Shown piece after piece: positions 54,804-64,000 of a DNA stretch of 64,000 nt. The notes under the pieces were generated by a model that searched no databases, had not been told where the DNA came from, and saw only the letters and a list, made by a program, of their open reading frames with translations. The DNA comes from Asterias amurensis (Eukaryota; Echinodermata; Asteroidea; Forcipulatida; Asteriidae): positions 3,177,501 to 3,241,500 of the forward strand of contig NC_092660.1 in assembly GCF_032118995.1 (NCBI RefSeq), given 5' to 3'. Made by a program: the position numbers and the translations under genes. Each line of letters opens with the position of its first letter. Positions within the stretch are counted from its first letter, which is position 1.

Positions 54804-55674
54804 CTTACCGTATAACGCCGATACGGAGAATCCATGTGATTTTATAAGCGACGGGAAATAAAATTTATGTTCGGGTCTATTTCCGCATGGCGCCACCACT
54901 TTTTCACTCATTTTTACAAAAAGGGATATATCAATCAGGTAAATTAGATACTATATTATTTTATTTCGAATGAAAAACCGGTGGCGCCATACGGAAACTT
55001 TTCCTTATGTTCTACTCACTTTTATTAAAAATAATACCTTCTCATGAATTTTGTTTTTAATAATGCTAGATGTTCATCTCTCTTCTGCCCTTTTTTTTCT
55101 CGAGGAGGGGGGGGAATGATTTCTTTAAGATGTTTTACAGTAGTATTCTTCCAATGTTTTAAACAGGCAGGCTGTAATTTCGTTTTTAATGTTTGGTGCT
55201 TATAAAGACATAATGTGAGACGTAAAAAGGGTTAACTTTTTTTTATGTTCTTCTCTTTTTTGCTTAAAAACGAAATCACCAATATATAAACATACAATGT
55301 ATAGTACGCAAACGTTCCGTGTTTTTCTTGTTGAAGAGTTCCCATAAGAAAATTTCATGATAAAATTCATTCAATTCTTTCATCTGCGTATGTTCTGATT
55401 ACTTTTTACATGTGTAGTGAATTCCTTTAAGAAGTAAAGCTTTCTTTGTGCACAAAAGACACACGCTTTTGTTCCCTTCTTCTTTTGAAAACTGTTGAGG
55501 TGTAACGACATCGAGGGGCGCATAGCAAATGCTCGTCCACTTCATCGTCAGCTCTGGTCAGAGAAGGTCTCGATTATTAAGGCAGTTTTCTTCGCTACTA
55601 TTTTCTTTAGCCATTGTAGCAGGTTTAGACTTGGCTTGGTGGTGTTTGCCCCTCACAGGGAAGAACCTGCTCAT

Positions 55675-56440
55675 TAATAATAATAATAATAATAATAAGA
55701 CTTGTAATGCGCACATATCCACCCTGCTGGGTGTTCAAGGCGCAGTAAACCAAAACAAAACAAAAACAAAAACACAACACAAAGAAAAACAGACACAACA
55801 AAATTAGTCATTGAAAACCTGTGACATAAGATAAGTTTTGAGAAGAGACTTGAATTTTGCGGTACAAAGACAAGATCGAAGATTAAGTGGTAGAGAGTTC
55901 CAGATGCGTGGCGCGGCTACAGAAAAAGACCTGTCACCCCATGAGTGTCGAGACTTGGGTTCAATGAGGAGAAGCATGGAACTTGATCGAAGATTCCTTG
56001 AAGGAGTGTAAACTTGAAGCAGTTCAGAAATATAGTGGGGAGCCTTGCCATTTAGAGCTTTGTGGACAATGAGCATCAGCTTGAAGATGATTCGTTGAGA
56101 GATAGGGCATGTAGGGAGCCAGTGTAGTTGTTTCAGAATGGGGGTGATAGAACAGGATTTTCTAGACAGTGTCACAATGCGAGCAGCAGTATTTTGGAGC
56201 CGTTGAAGTCGGGAAATCTGGTTGTTAGGAAGACTGTAGAGAAGAGCATTGCCGTTGTCAAGACGAGAAGTAACAAATGCGTGAATGACCTTTTCAGTGG
56301 CACTTTTGTCCAAGTACTTGCGAATCTTACCTATATTCCTGATGTGATATGATGATAAACGAACAATGTTGTTAATGTGTGGCTGAAGTGTCATCGATGA
56401 ATCAAAAATAACCCCTAAGTTCCGAGCTTTCATTGGTTAA
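55675..56440 (-). mobile_element. 5'-truncated CR1/L2-like LINE with intact C-terminal reverse transcriptase ORF
   Basis: Minus strand. A 209-codon frame (56433-55804) contains KARNLGVIFDSSMTLQPHIN, ISRLQRLQNTAARIVTLSRK, LKQLHWLPTCPISQRI and WGDRSFSVAAPRIWNSLP, the C-terminal end typical of CR1/L2/jockey-type LINE polymerases. The palm motif (YxDD) lies upstream of what is kept. The 3' UTR (55680-55803) ends in (TAA)n at 55677-55697, as for this LINE group. The copy is truncated at about 56440. The frame is open throughout, suggesting a fairly recent insertion. Confidence 0.85.
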
Positions 56441-56734
56441 AGTTGTAAGTAATATATATTAATTATTATTAGGTAGTTATTACCCCGCCTAGGCAGTTGC
56501 AGGCATTTTTCAATAATTTAAGGTCTCGGCAGTTGCAGGCCAATCTAAATTGCATTGTTGGTAAGGTTATAAAGTTACTGGACTCTTACCACAAAACATG
56601 TATCTGCAACATGAAAAAAAGAAATCATAACAACAATGATTAAATAAATGTACGCTTTACATAACAAAAATTAAATAAACCACAATATTTATCAGTACGA
56701 GTTGAAACTCCAAAATTTTGTAAAAATTTATTTG

Positions 56735-56863
56735 GGTACGAGTTGTCTTGGGTACAAGTTGACTTGGGTACGAGTTGACTTGGGTACGAGATGACTTGGG
56801 TACGAGTTGACTTGGGTACGAGTTGACTTGGGTACGAGTTGACTTGGGTACGAGATGACCCGA
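56735..56863 (+). repeat. 16-bp satellite block, eight units
   Basis: Eight units of GGGTACGAGTTGACTT with minor variants (AGATGACTT, GTTGTCTT, ACAAGTTG). It is the reverse complement of 54751-54803; together they bracket the LINE copy. Confidence 0.9.
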
Positions 56864-57336
56864 ATTCCTTGCAAAGAAGGGGAATGAGCGTGGAAGTTCA
56901 ATAATCTTAATGTTTTTCTTCATATCGGCTACGGTCAAGTTTAGGCGACATGAAAAGGAAAAAATTGTTGATTGTCCCCGCCCGACAATTCAACCCCCAC
57001 CCCTTCCCACCCCCCCCCCCCCCCCCCCGAACCTATTTTTTCATTTTTGTTTTTATATCAAAAAATTACTTTTCAGCTGATATTTTTTTAAATGTACAGC
57101 CAGGTTTGAAAATATGTTAAAGGAGGTTTTTATTCAGGTTGGCAAAGCAAGAACAGTTCTTCAAATATTTACTTGGGGCTACACTGTGCTTAGTTGTTTG
57201 AAAAAGTTTACAGAAAATGTCATCTAGGAGTTAAATTTGTTTGACAAAACTATTGAAAACATCTAAAACACACAAACAAGACAAACCCTCTGTTTTTTAG
57301 TGATTGTGATGATTTCTGTATTCTTATCAACAAAAC

Positions 57337-57711
57337 ATTATAAGCCTTTATACACTTTCGATAAAGAGTATTATCCAAGTCCCACACTTCTTGTATCACA
57401 ACTTATGTACAAAATAACAAACCTTTAAAAATTTAGGCTCAATCGGTCATCGGAGTCAGGAGAAAATACCAGGAAAACCCACTCCTGTTTTCGCGCGTTT
57501 CGCCGTGTCATGACATGTGTTTTAAATAAATCCGGAATTCTCCCTAACGAGAATTGGTATTGTTTTAATGTTTTCTCAAAAAGTAAAGCATTTCATAGAA
57601 TACTATTTCAACATAAGTCTTTCACCATTACCTTCCGTAAACCCTGTAAATTATTTGTAAATCTGTGAACTTTTAACTTTTTTTCTGTACCGAAAGTGTA
57701 TAATGGCTTTA
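57337..57711. mobile_element. piggyBac-like MITE, long copy of the 24945-25196 family
   Basis: Left AAGCCTTTATACACTTTCGA, right CGAAAGTGTATAATGGCT followed by TTAA. It shares CACAACT, CGGTCATCGGAGTC and GCCGTGTCATGA with 24945-25196 and keeps about 120 bp more of the right half. Confidence 0.75.
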
Positions 57712-57895
57712 AAAAAAACTTTAAAAAAACCTCCCTCCCCCATCTGCCAAAAAAAAAGGACGATCAACAATTTTTAATTTTGTTCATGTGGCCTTCATAC
57801 ATCATGTATCCTTTGGCAGTATAGGATGCACTATATGAAGAGCACCCTCTACTGCGTAAGAGGTTTACAAACTGCGCGGCCCTGTAGCCCAGGTT

Positions 57896-57929
57896 GGACT
57901 CCTCCGTTGCAGGCAACGCAACGGAGTCC
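57896..57929. repeat. Short hairpin, GGACTC...GAGTCC
   Basis: GGACTC plus CGTTGC (with a 3-nt bulge) pairs with GCAACGGAGTCC; the loop is AGGCAAC. Flanking sequence contains direct CGCAACG/CCGTTGC copies. Confidence 0.6.
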
Positions 57930-58575
57930 AGGGTAGGTCTCGTACCATTGCGAAAAAATTTCCTGTTAAAAATGTTTCTACCTCACTCAGGAGTCTGAAC
58001 TTTTACTGTTTCTTGTAGTTGGAACTCCACTCCAATTGTTGAATTGTCTCCTTAGGTGTAAATATTTTATGAAAAGAAAATTTAAAATTTAAGTTTTCCA
58101 TTCCCACGTTCTGTGCTAACTTCTGTGTAAACACTTTCTTGCACTAATCACTTGCGGCCTACATGTACTATTTGCAGCCAAATCGCCTTCCACTTGCGTC
58201 AACCAAACACTAGGCAGATGGATAATAGTCAGCGAGCAATTTACACAAATAAAAGCGCAGAACTATGCGATACCGAGCATTGACGTCTTGTGCCGAGACT
58301 CCAGAAAAGGGCCCTCTGTAGTCCGCACATATGTACAAGAAGCCTTGTGAAAAAGCAAGATGGCGGCAGACGGCTTTGCTGACTGCTTTTAGCAATGTTG
58401 TGGAGGTTTTTTCACAAAAAAACACCTTGATATTTGTAACCGAAATTAAACCTGAAACTTATAAAATTCTATTTGAGCTGGAATGGAGTTTTATGCCTCC
58501 TGGATTGATGGCGAATATCAGCAAGATAATGCGATGTACTCAAAGCCATGCGCACTTCGGCTCACAGTAATGCTG

Positions 58576-59045
58576 GGCGAATAGTGAAATTTTGATATTC
58601 GGATACCGCTGGCCAACTATCCGAAATGAACCGGATATTCGAATAGTTTTTTTTTTGCCGCTAGAGGGCGCTATTAAAAAATAAAAATTGCCGCTAGAGG
58701 GCGCTGTTCATTTGTGAATGAGATCTTATTGGTGGATTGATATTAGTTTTAGACAGTGTCACTTGGTTCATTCTTAAAAATTAACAGTATCTAATTTAAA
58801 GATGGCAATTTGCTTTTTCTTTTGATCGTGAAGGAAATCTTTCTTTATTTTTGAACAAATTACGTCAGAAATGTCATTGTTTTAACTCTTCACAGAGGTG
58901 AGCATAGTTAAATACTTAATTTATGCCGTTTTATGCTGTCTTAATAGAAGTTTCATACGGATTCAGACAAAACATTCCTATCGGTTGTCGCCCGACGTCC
59001 GCGGATATTCGGATAGTTAAAGAATATCCGGTTACTCGGTCGTAA
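58576..59045. repeat. Inverted-repeat element with 'GGATATTCGGATAG' motifs
   Basis: GATATTCGGATAC near 58594 and CGGATATTCGAATAG near 58632 are mirrored by GCGGATATTCGGATAGTTAA and GAATATCCGGTTACTCGG at about 59001-59038. GCCGCTAGAGGGCGCT occurs twice, at 58659 and 58690. No ORF. Possibly a non-autonomous DNA transposon; class not determined. Confidence 0.45.
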
Positions 59046-59146
59046 TTTGGGTGTGATCCCTGGCTACACGGCAGTTAACAGTTGTATGGCTTCTGACTGG
59101 CACCCTCGAACAAAGATATTGACAAAATAGGGACACCGCAATATCG

Positions 59147-59218
59147 GGCTAGATAGCTCAGTTGGTAGAGTGCTAGCATGTTAATCCGGAGGTCATTGGT
59201 TCGAATCCCACTCTAGTC
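59147..59218 (+). tRNA. tRNA-Asn(GTT)-like sequence, probably a pseudo-tRNA or SINE head
   Basis: GGCTAGA at 59147 pairs with TCTAGTC ending at 59218 (acceptor stem); the D arm is GCTCAGTTGGTAGAGT; the anticodon GTT falls at 59180-59182 after T33; the T loop is TTCGAAT. The anticodon stem and T stem each have two mismatched pairs, so a working tRNA is doubtful. The similar A- and B-box layout is also typical of SINE heads. Confidence 0.5.
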
Positions 59219-59485
59219 AATTCTTTGTTCAACCCAAATATCATTTAAAAAATTTACCCAGTCATTTTCCCTTGTGGTTTATATTGGTAATATTTTTAAA
59301 GCGTATCGATAGTGTATCGGAGGAAAAATAGTGTGCCGGCATTTTTCGATAGCGTGTCGGCCCGGTACGCTATTTAATGCCTGGCTAGAACGCTGCATGC
59401 CTGTTTTAAAAAGCCCATGAAAGAACAAGTAGCTACCCTATTATTCCCTTACTCGTTCTTGACATGTTTTGTCATCAGCTTCCAG

Positions 59486-59597
59486 ATCAATTAATGCAGA
59501 CAATGATGATGGCTGGCTGTCTATCGCACTCGGTAGAGGAGTGTCAATCAAACAACTCGCAGCGTGGCTAGCAATATACGACAGCTCACATCCAAAG
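59486..59597 (+). pseudogene. Exon-like cassette, copy 1 (112 bp)
   Basis: Bounded by an acceptor-like TTCCAG and a donor-like GGTACG. One frame reads SINADNDDGWLSIALGRGVS, then IKQLAAWLAIYDSSHPK. Unrecognised family. Four related cassettes follow in the same orientation. No promoter, start or terminal exon was found, so I treat it as a gene fragment. Confidence 0.4.
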
Positions 59598-59646
59598 GTA
59601 CGAAAAAAATGATTGACATTGAACCATGAGTAATGTTTTTAGTATT

Positions 59647-60044
59647 GCAGCTTAAGCCCCTTTCACACGAGAGCAATTTAGCAAGGGTCCCTTGCTAAAT
59701 TGTAGCAAGGTTGTAAGATTTTACAAAATGCGCCTCGTGTGAAAGGACAATAATTTTTGGAGTGTCCAGGGTCCCTTGTCAAATCTTGTCCAACAATGCT
59801 ACATTTTGTCAGAGGTCCGGACCTACGACAAAATCTTACACTAGCGGGAGTTTTGACCAAGGACGTGGGCTACATCATTATGTGCAAGGAACCCTTGTTT
59901 ATTGAACGACGTCCTAGGTGAAAATGCCCATACAGTGCATGCTATTGTGGTCGCTATCTTGTCCAACTAAAGTGATCAGGATTATCAATTCATCATATCA
60001 CTCGCATGTCGCACAAGGGTTGTTAGTTTTTTAACTTTGCAGTG
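59647..60044. mobile_element. MITE with 'CCCCTTTCACACGAGAG' end, truncated
   Basis: Starts TTAAGCCCCTTTCACACGAG; the matching right end (GTGTGAAAAAGGGCTT) is only in the copy at 62175-62681. The SINE at 60045 begins where it breaks off. A shorter relative is at 61133-61340. Confidence 0.65.
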
Positions 60045-60335
60045 CGTCTCAAAGCACTTCAAACATTATTACCCTTGGTCACTGGGCCTTAATTAATTCC
60101 TTAAACCAACTCAGCTCCCTGGTGGGGAGTATGCAGCCTGTGAAACATTAAAATGCGCTATCGGCTAAATCAGTCAAAAGAACCATCTCTGCCCTCACAG
60201 GTACCCATTTACCCCTGGGTGGAGAGAAGCAATTAGAGTTAAGTGTCACGACAAGGATTGGAACCCACACTCTGCTGAATAGAAGCATCAGAGCTCGAGT
60301 TCGGTGCTCTTAATCTCTCGGCCACGACACCCTAC
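60045..60335 (-). mobile_element. tRNA-headed SINE, best copy
   Basis: Minus strand: the head near 60335 reads GTGTCGTGGCCGAGAGATTA and has a box-B-like GGTTCCAATCC; the body passes through GGTAAATGGGTACCTGTGAG; the tail lies near 60060 (CCAGTGACCAAGGGTAATAA). The GTGGCCGAG...TTAAGAGC start resembles a tRNA-Ser/Leu head. Confidence 0.75.
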
Positions 60336-60390
60336 TCACTGAATGTTTTAATTTGTTCTCATTCTTGCATGTTTTGTCATCAACTTACAG

Positions 60391-60518
60391 ATCAATTAAT
60401 GCAGACAGAGCGTCAGATCTTCAATCATGATGGCTGGTTGTCCATCGCACTCAGCAGAGGAGTGTCAATCAAACAACTCGCAGAGTGGCCAGGAAACTAT
60501 CACAGCTCACATCCAAAG
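60391..60518 (+). pseudogene. Exon-like cassette, copy 2 (128 bp)
   Basis: ACTTACAG acceptor, CCAAAG then GTACGA donor. The frame for the shared 3' part reads HDGWLSIALSRGVSIKQLAE, then WPGNYHSSHPK. The upstream part is in another frame relative to copies 1 and 4, so 5' phase is not conserved. Family not recognised. Confidence 0.4.
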
Positions 60519-60614
60519 GTACGAAAAAATGATTAAGATTGAACGCTGAGTAATGTTTTTAGTATTGCAGCTTAATGCTGCTCTCACACTGTGGTGAATA
60601 TGAATATTTGAGGG

Positions 60615-60775
60615 CGTCTCAAAGCACTTCTAACATTATTACTCCTGGTCACTGGGCCTTAATTCATTCCTTAAACCAACTCAGCTCCCTGGTGGGGAGT
60701 ATACCTCCTGTGCAACTTTAAAATGGGCTATCGGTGCTCTTACCCACTCGGCCACGACACCCTACTCACTAAATG
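60615..60775 (-). mobile_element. Internally deleted tRNA-headed SINE
   Basis: Shares GGGCGTCTCAAAGCACTTCT, CTGGTCACTGGGCCTTAATT and TACCCACTCGGCCACGACAC with 60045-60335 but lacks the central body. Confidence 0.65.
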
Positions 60776-60952
60776 TTTAAACTTTGAGCGTCGCTGAGTG
60801 ACGGATACGAGCGCTTTATAAGAAGTGAAGTTTAATGCCTGCGGTCTTAAACCAGCCGATATTGGACAATTCTGCATGACTCCATGCGTAGTTTACTCAC
60901 TTAATGTTTAAATGTGTACTCATTCTTGACATGTTTTGTCATCAACTTACAG

Positions 60953-61080
60953 ATCAATTAACCCAGACAGAGCATCAGATCTTCAGTCATGATGGTTGGT
61001 TGTCCATCACACTCGGCAGAGGAGTGTCAATCAAACAACTCGCAGAGTGGCCAGGAATCTATCACAGCTCACATCCAAAG
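60953..61080 (+). pseudogene. Exon-like cassette, copy 3 (128 bp)
   Basis: Same borders and length as copy 2. Reads QTEHQIFSHDGWLSITLGRG, then VSIKQLAEWPGIYHSSHPK. Open across the whole cassette in this frame. Confidence 0.4.
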
Positions 61081-61132
61081 GTACGAAAAAACTTATTGAC
61101 ATTGAACCATGAGTAATGTTTTTAGTATTGCA

Positions 61133-61340
61133 GCTTAAGCCCCTTTCACACGAGAGCAATTTAGCAAGGGTCCCTTGCTAAATTGTAGCAAGGTTGTAAG
61201 ATTTTACAAAATGCACCTCGTGTGAAAGGACAATAATTTGTTTGAGTGTCCAGGGTCCCTTGTCAAATCTTGTCCAACAATGCTACATTTTGTCAGAGGT
61301 CCGGACCTACGACAAAATCTTACACTAGCGGAAGTTTTGA
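61133..61340. mobile_element. MITE with 'CCCCTTTCACACGAGAG' end, truncated copy
   Basis: Matches 59647-59845 nearly base for base, then departs after AGCGGAAGTTTTGAC into unrelated GC-richer sequence (61345-61770) that contains several GGATCG and CGATCC inverted motifs. Confidence 0.65.
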
Positions 61341-61998
61341 CTTTTGACTTGCTTGCTTGTTTAACACACCGATCGTAATCGTTTTGCTGTGTTGTGACGA
61401 CTACTATGTGATTTCGTAAGCTGACTTATGACGAATGGCATCGCGCTGCACAATGTTTTGTTACAATACGAAGGGAAAAAAATTGATCCACAAGTTAGGG
61501 AGTGCTCAAAAGTCGGAACGGTAGGAACGTTCTTTTTGGATCGCAAGAGTATCCCCGCCGCTTTACTTGGACCGGTCCTTTGGACCGCCAGAGCGATCTT
61601 TTGGATCGTTCCAAATGCGTGACCGCGTCCAATCTCATGTTAGAACGTTCCTAATGTCATGATGTTGCGATCCTGCGGGCATATGCCCGCGATCCAATGG
61701 GTCGCGGGCATATGCCCGCAGGAACGTTCTTTTGCGCTAGGAACGTGCCCGACTTTTGAGACGCTCCCTTAATACAGAGAAATGGCATTAAAAATAAATA
61801 AAAGGTTAGATTTTTAAAGCGTATCGATTGCGTATCGGAGGAAAAATAGTGAGTTGGTATTTTTTGATAGCGTGTCGGCCCGGCACGCTATTAAATGCCT
61901 GGCTAGAATGCTGCATACCTGTTTTAAACACCCATGAAAGAACTAGTAGCTAACCTATTATTCCTTTACTCATTCTTGACATGTTTTGTCATCAACAG

Positions 61999-62125
61999 AT
62001 CAATTAATGCAGACAGAGTGTCAGATCTTCAAAATGATGGCTGGCTGCCCATCGCACTCAGCAGAGGAGTGTCAATCAAACAACTCACTGAGTGGCCAGG
62101 AAACTATCACAGCTCACATCCAAAG
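61999..62125 (+). pseudogene. Exon-like cassette, copy 4 (127 bp)
   Basis: Acceptor ATCAACAG (a five-base deletion relative to the other copies) and GGTACG donor. One frame is open from end to end: SINADRVSDLQNDGWLPIAL, then SRGVSIKQLTEWPGNYHSSH. This and copy 1 share the 5' phase. Confidence 0.4.
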
Positions 62126-62174
62126 GTACGAAAAAATGATTAAGATTGAACCATGAGTAATGTTTTTAGTATTG

Positions 62175-62681
62175 CAGCTTAAGCCCCTTTCACACGAGAG
62201 CAATTTAGCTAGGGTCCCTTGCTAAATTGTAGCATGGTTGTAAGATTTTACAAAATGCACCGTGTGTGAAAGGACAATAATTTTTGGAGTGACCAGGGTC
62301 CCTTATCAAATCTTATCCAACAATGCTACATTTTGTCAGAGGTCCGGACCTGCGACAAAATCTTACACTAGCAGAAGTTTTGACCAAGGACGTGGGCTAC
62401 ATCATCATGTGAAAGGAACCCTTGTTTATTGAACGACGTCCTAGATGAAAATGCCCATACAGTGCATGCTATTGTGGGTGCTATCTTGTCCAACTAAGGT
62501 GATCAGGATTACCAATTCATCATATCACTCTCATGTCGCACAAGGGTTGTTAGTTTTTTTAATTTTGCAGTATGAAAACTCACAAAATCAGTCACACACG
62601 ATGATAACAAATAAACAATCCACGCTCGTAATTTTTAAGCAAGGGACCCTGGCTACATTTTGGCTGTGTGAAAAAGGGCTT
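62175..62681. mobile_element. MITE with 'CCCCTTTCACACGAGAG' ends, full-length
   Basis: Left TTAAGCCCCTTTCACACGAG, right GGCTGTGTGAAAAAGGGCTT. Left subterminal CTAGGGTCCCTTGCTAAATT is mirrored by AAGCAAGGGACCCTGGCTAC at about 62637. About 505 bp, no coding capacity. Confidence 0.7.
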
Positions 62682-62719
62682 GAATGCTGCTCTCACACTG
62701 TGTAGATTATGAACATTTG

Positions 62720-62962
62720 AGGGCGTCTCAAAGCACTTCAAACATTATAACCCCTGGTCACTGGGCCTTAATTAATTCCTTAAACCAACTCAGCTCCCTG
62801 GTGGGGAGTATGCAGCCTGTGCAACATTAAAATGCGCTATCGGCTAAATCAGTCAAAAGAACCATCTCTGCCCTCACAGGTACCTATTTACCCCTGGGTG
62901 GAGAGAAGCAATTATAGTTAAGCTATCGGTGCTCTTACCCGCTCGGCCAAGACACCCTACTC
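62720..62962 (-). mobile_element. tRNA-headed SINE with internal deletion
   Basis: Carries the tail, the AACCATCTCTGCCCTCACAG and AGGTACCTATTTACCCCTGG body, and CCGCTCGGCCAAGACACC; box B is deleted after AATTATAGTTAAG. Confidence 0.65.
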
Positions 62963-63016
62963 ACTAAATGTTTAAACTTGTACTCATTCTTGACATGTTT
63001 TGTCTTCAATTTACAG

Positions 63017-63158
63017 ATCAATGAACACAGACAGAACTACAGATCTTTAATCACGATGGCTGGCTGTCTATCGCACTCAGCAGAGATGTATCAATCTATA
63101 AATGTCAAAGCATTGCAGAGTGGCCAGCAATCTGCTATATGATATCTCACATCTAAAG
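63017..63158 (+). pseudogene. Exon-like cassette, copy 5 (142 bp, degenerate)
   Basis: TTTACAG acceptor and AAGGTACG donor borders are kept. The interior has an insertion and substitutions (GCAGAGATGTATCAATCTAT), and no single frame matches the others throughout. Confidence 0.4.
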
Positions 63159-63206
63159 GTACGGGAAAATGATTGAAATTGAAAATAGTTTTTAGTAAGG
63201 CAGCTT

Positions 63207-63410
63207 AAGGGCCTTGTCACTTGAGGCAACTTGTAGGCAACCAGTTGCAGGCAACCAGTTGCAGTGTGTGCTACAGGACCACTTTGATAGCACACAAGTC
63301 ATTTTTCAAACATTGTCTTCAATCCACATTTGAAATGTGAGTGGCTTTTTTGGGGGGAGTTTGCCTGGAACTGGTTGCCCGTAAGTTGCCTCTTGTGACA
63401 TGGCCCTTAG
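63207..63410. mobile_element. MITE with 'AAGGGCCTTGTCACTTGAGG' ends
   Basis: Left TTAAGGGCCTTGTCACTTGA with GGCAACTTG; right AAGTTGCCTCTTGTGACATG with GCCCTTA. The left arm contains a tandem AGGCAACCAGTTGC, and the right arm holds GGAACTGGTTGCCC. About 200 bp. Confidence 0.7.
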
Positions 63411-63726
63411 GCTGAACGTCGCTCTTGAGGGGGCACAACAATTTTCCTCTGGTAATGGGCACTTCTATGAGTCAAATGTTAAATTGTATTGGAACCTTGC
63501 AGAGGGCACCACATCAAAAGCACAGGGCACCACTTCAAGGCCTGCAACTTACTGTGTGAAAATAAATGCTCAATATTCAGAACAATCCCTCTTTTGTGAG
63601 AGATGTGTATACCCATCAAATGTGTTTCAGGTCCTCAGTGTCGAGTCTTAGTCAAAATTTCTATTCTTGTTTGCATCTTTTGCATAAGTGGTTCTAACAT
63701 GCCATGAGCAAGCAGTCAAGTACACT

Positions 63727-63896
63727 GGGCCCAATTTAATAAAGCCTGTAAGCACAGAAATGTATTGGTTTTGACAGAAACAGGTTTCCAGCCCAAATTA
63801 CTTTAAGTTTACACTGTGGTGAATGGTCGATTTTTGCTGAATAACAAATTTGTCAAGCAGTATTTTCTGCTTAACTGCTTATGAGATATGGCCCTC
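63727..63896. mobile_element. Foldback MITE, 'GGGCCCAATTTCATA' family, diverged
   Basis: TGGGCCCAATTTAATAAAGC on the left; CTGCTTATGAGATATGGCCC on the right. Confidence 0.6.
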
Positions 63897-63904
63897 AACT
63901 TAAG

Positions 63905-64000
63905 CCGTGGCGTTTCTGATCAGCAGATTGTGGGTTTGAGTCCCAGTCCTGACACTTGTGTCCTTAAGCACGACCAGTGTTGTAGCTAGGACATTCTTAG
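63905..64000 (+). mobile_element. tRNA-headed SINE, plus orientation, cut by window end
   Basis: GCCGTGGCGTTTCTGATCAG, GGGTTTGAGTCCCAG (box B-like) and GACACTTGTGTCCTTAAGCA match the reverse complement of the heads at 60300 and 16400. The first box is deleted. Confidence 0.6.

Noticed and set aside
58331-58570. Possible first exon beginning near an ATGGCGGC motif
   Set aside because: The ATGGCGGCAGAC frame stops after ten codons and the 79-codon alternative has no recognisable domain or donor; no downstream exon could be linked.

Overview
The window is a stretch of animal nuclear DNA: intron-rich genes with GT-AG splice sites, dense short interspersed repeats and A/T-rich introns. The protein sequences and the dominant repeat families (TTAA-flanked foldback MITEs, a tRNA-headed SINE, CR1/L2-like LINE tails) suggest an echinoderm, most likely a sea star. 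That placement is an inference from recalled repeat families, not a search result.

Four host genes can be read exon by exon. (1) The 5' end of NIPBL, the cohesin loader Scc2/Nipped-B, lies on the minus strand with three coding exons at 501-4261; the rest runs off the left edge. (2) ALKBH7, a mitochondrial AlkB-type dioxygenase, lies on the minus strand with four exons at 7907-10332. (3) OXCT1, mitochondrial succinyl-CoA:3-ketoacid CoA transferase, lies on the plus strand with thirteen exons at 10815-18567. (4) A greatly enlarged SPATA1-like coiled-coil gene lies on the minus strand with 13 core exons and two probable cassette micro-exons, at 23092-53946.

ALKBH7 and OXCT1 are head to head, with start codons 483 bp apart, so two mitochondrial-matrix proteins probably share a promoter. 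OXCT1 and SPATA1 converge; the 4.5 kb between them holds a 54-bp minisatellite of 19 units that is open on both strands. NIPBL and OXCT1 being neighbours is notable because the human genes both lie on 5p13.

From 54 kb to the right end I find no convincing host gene. The region holds a 5'-truncated CR1/L2-like LINE between two inverted blocks of a 16-bp satellite, a tRNA-Asn-like sequence, and a 4 kb zone of nested repeats in which one exon-like cassette (about 112-142 bp, with splice-like ends) recurs five times.

The most unusual small-scale signals are: a 64-bp hairpin insertion that can be compared with an uninterrupted copy of its host repeat in the same window; a perfect 24-bp-arm hairpin with similar flanking repeats; a MITE inserted into a SINE with an exact TTAA duplication; and two partial exon duplications that also copied the splice donor (ALKBH7 exon 3 and SPATA1 exon 5).
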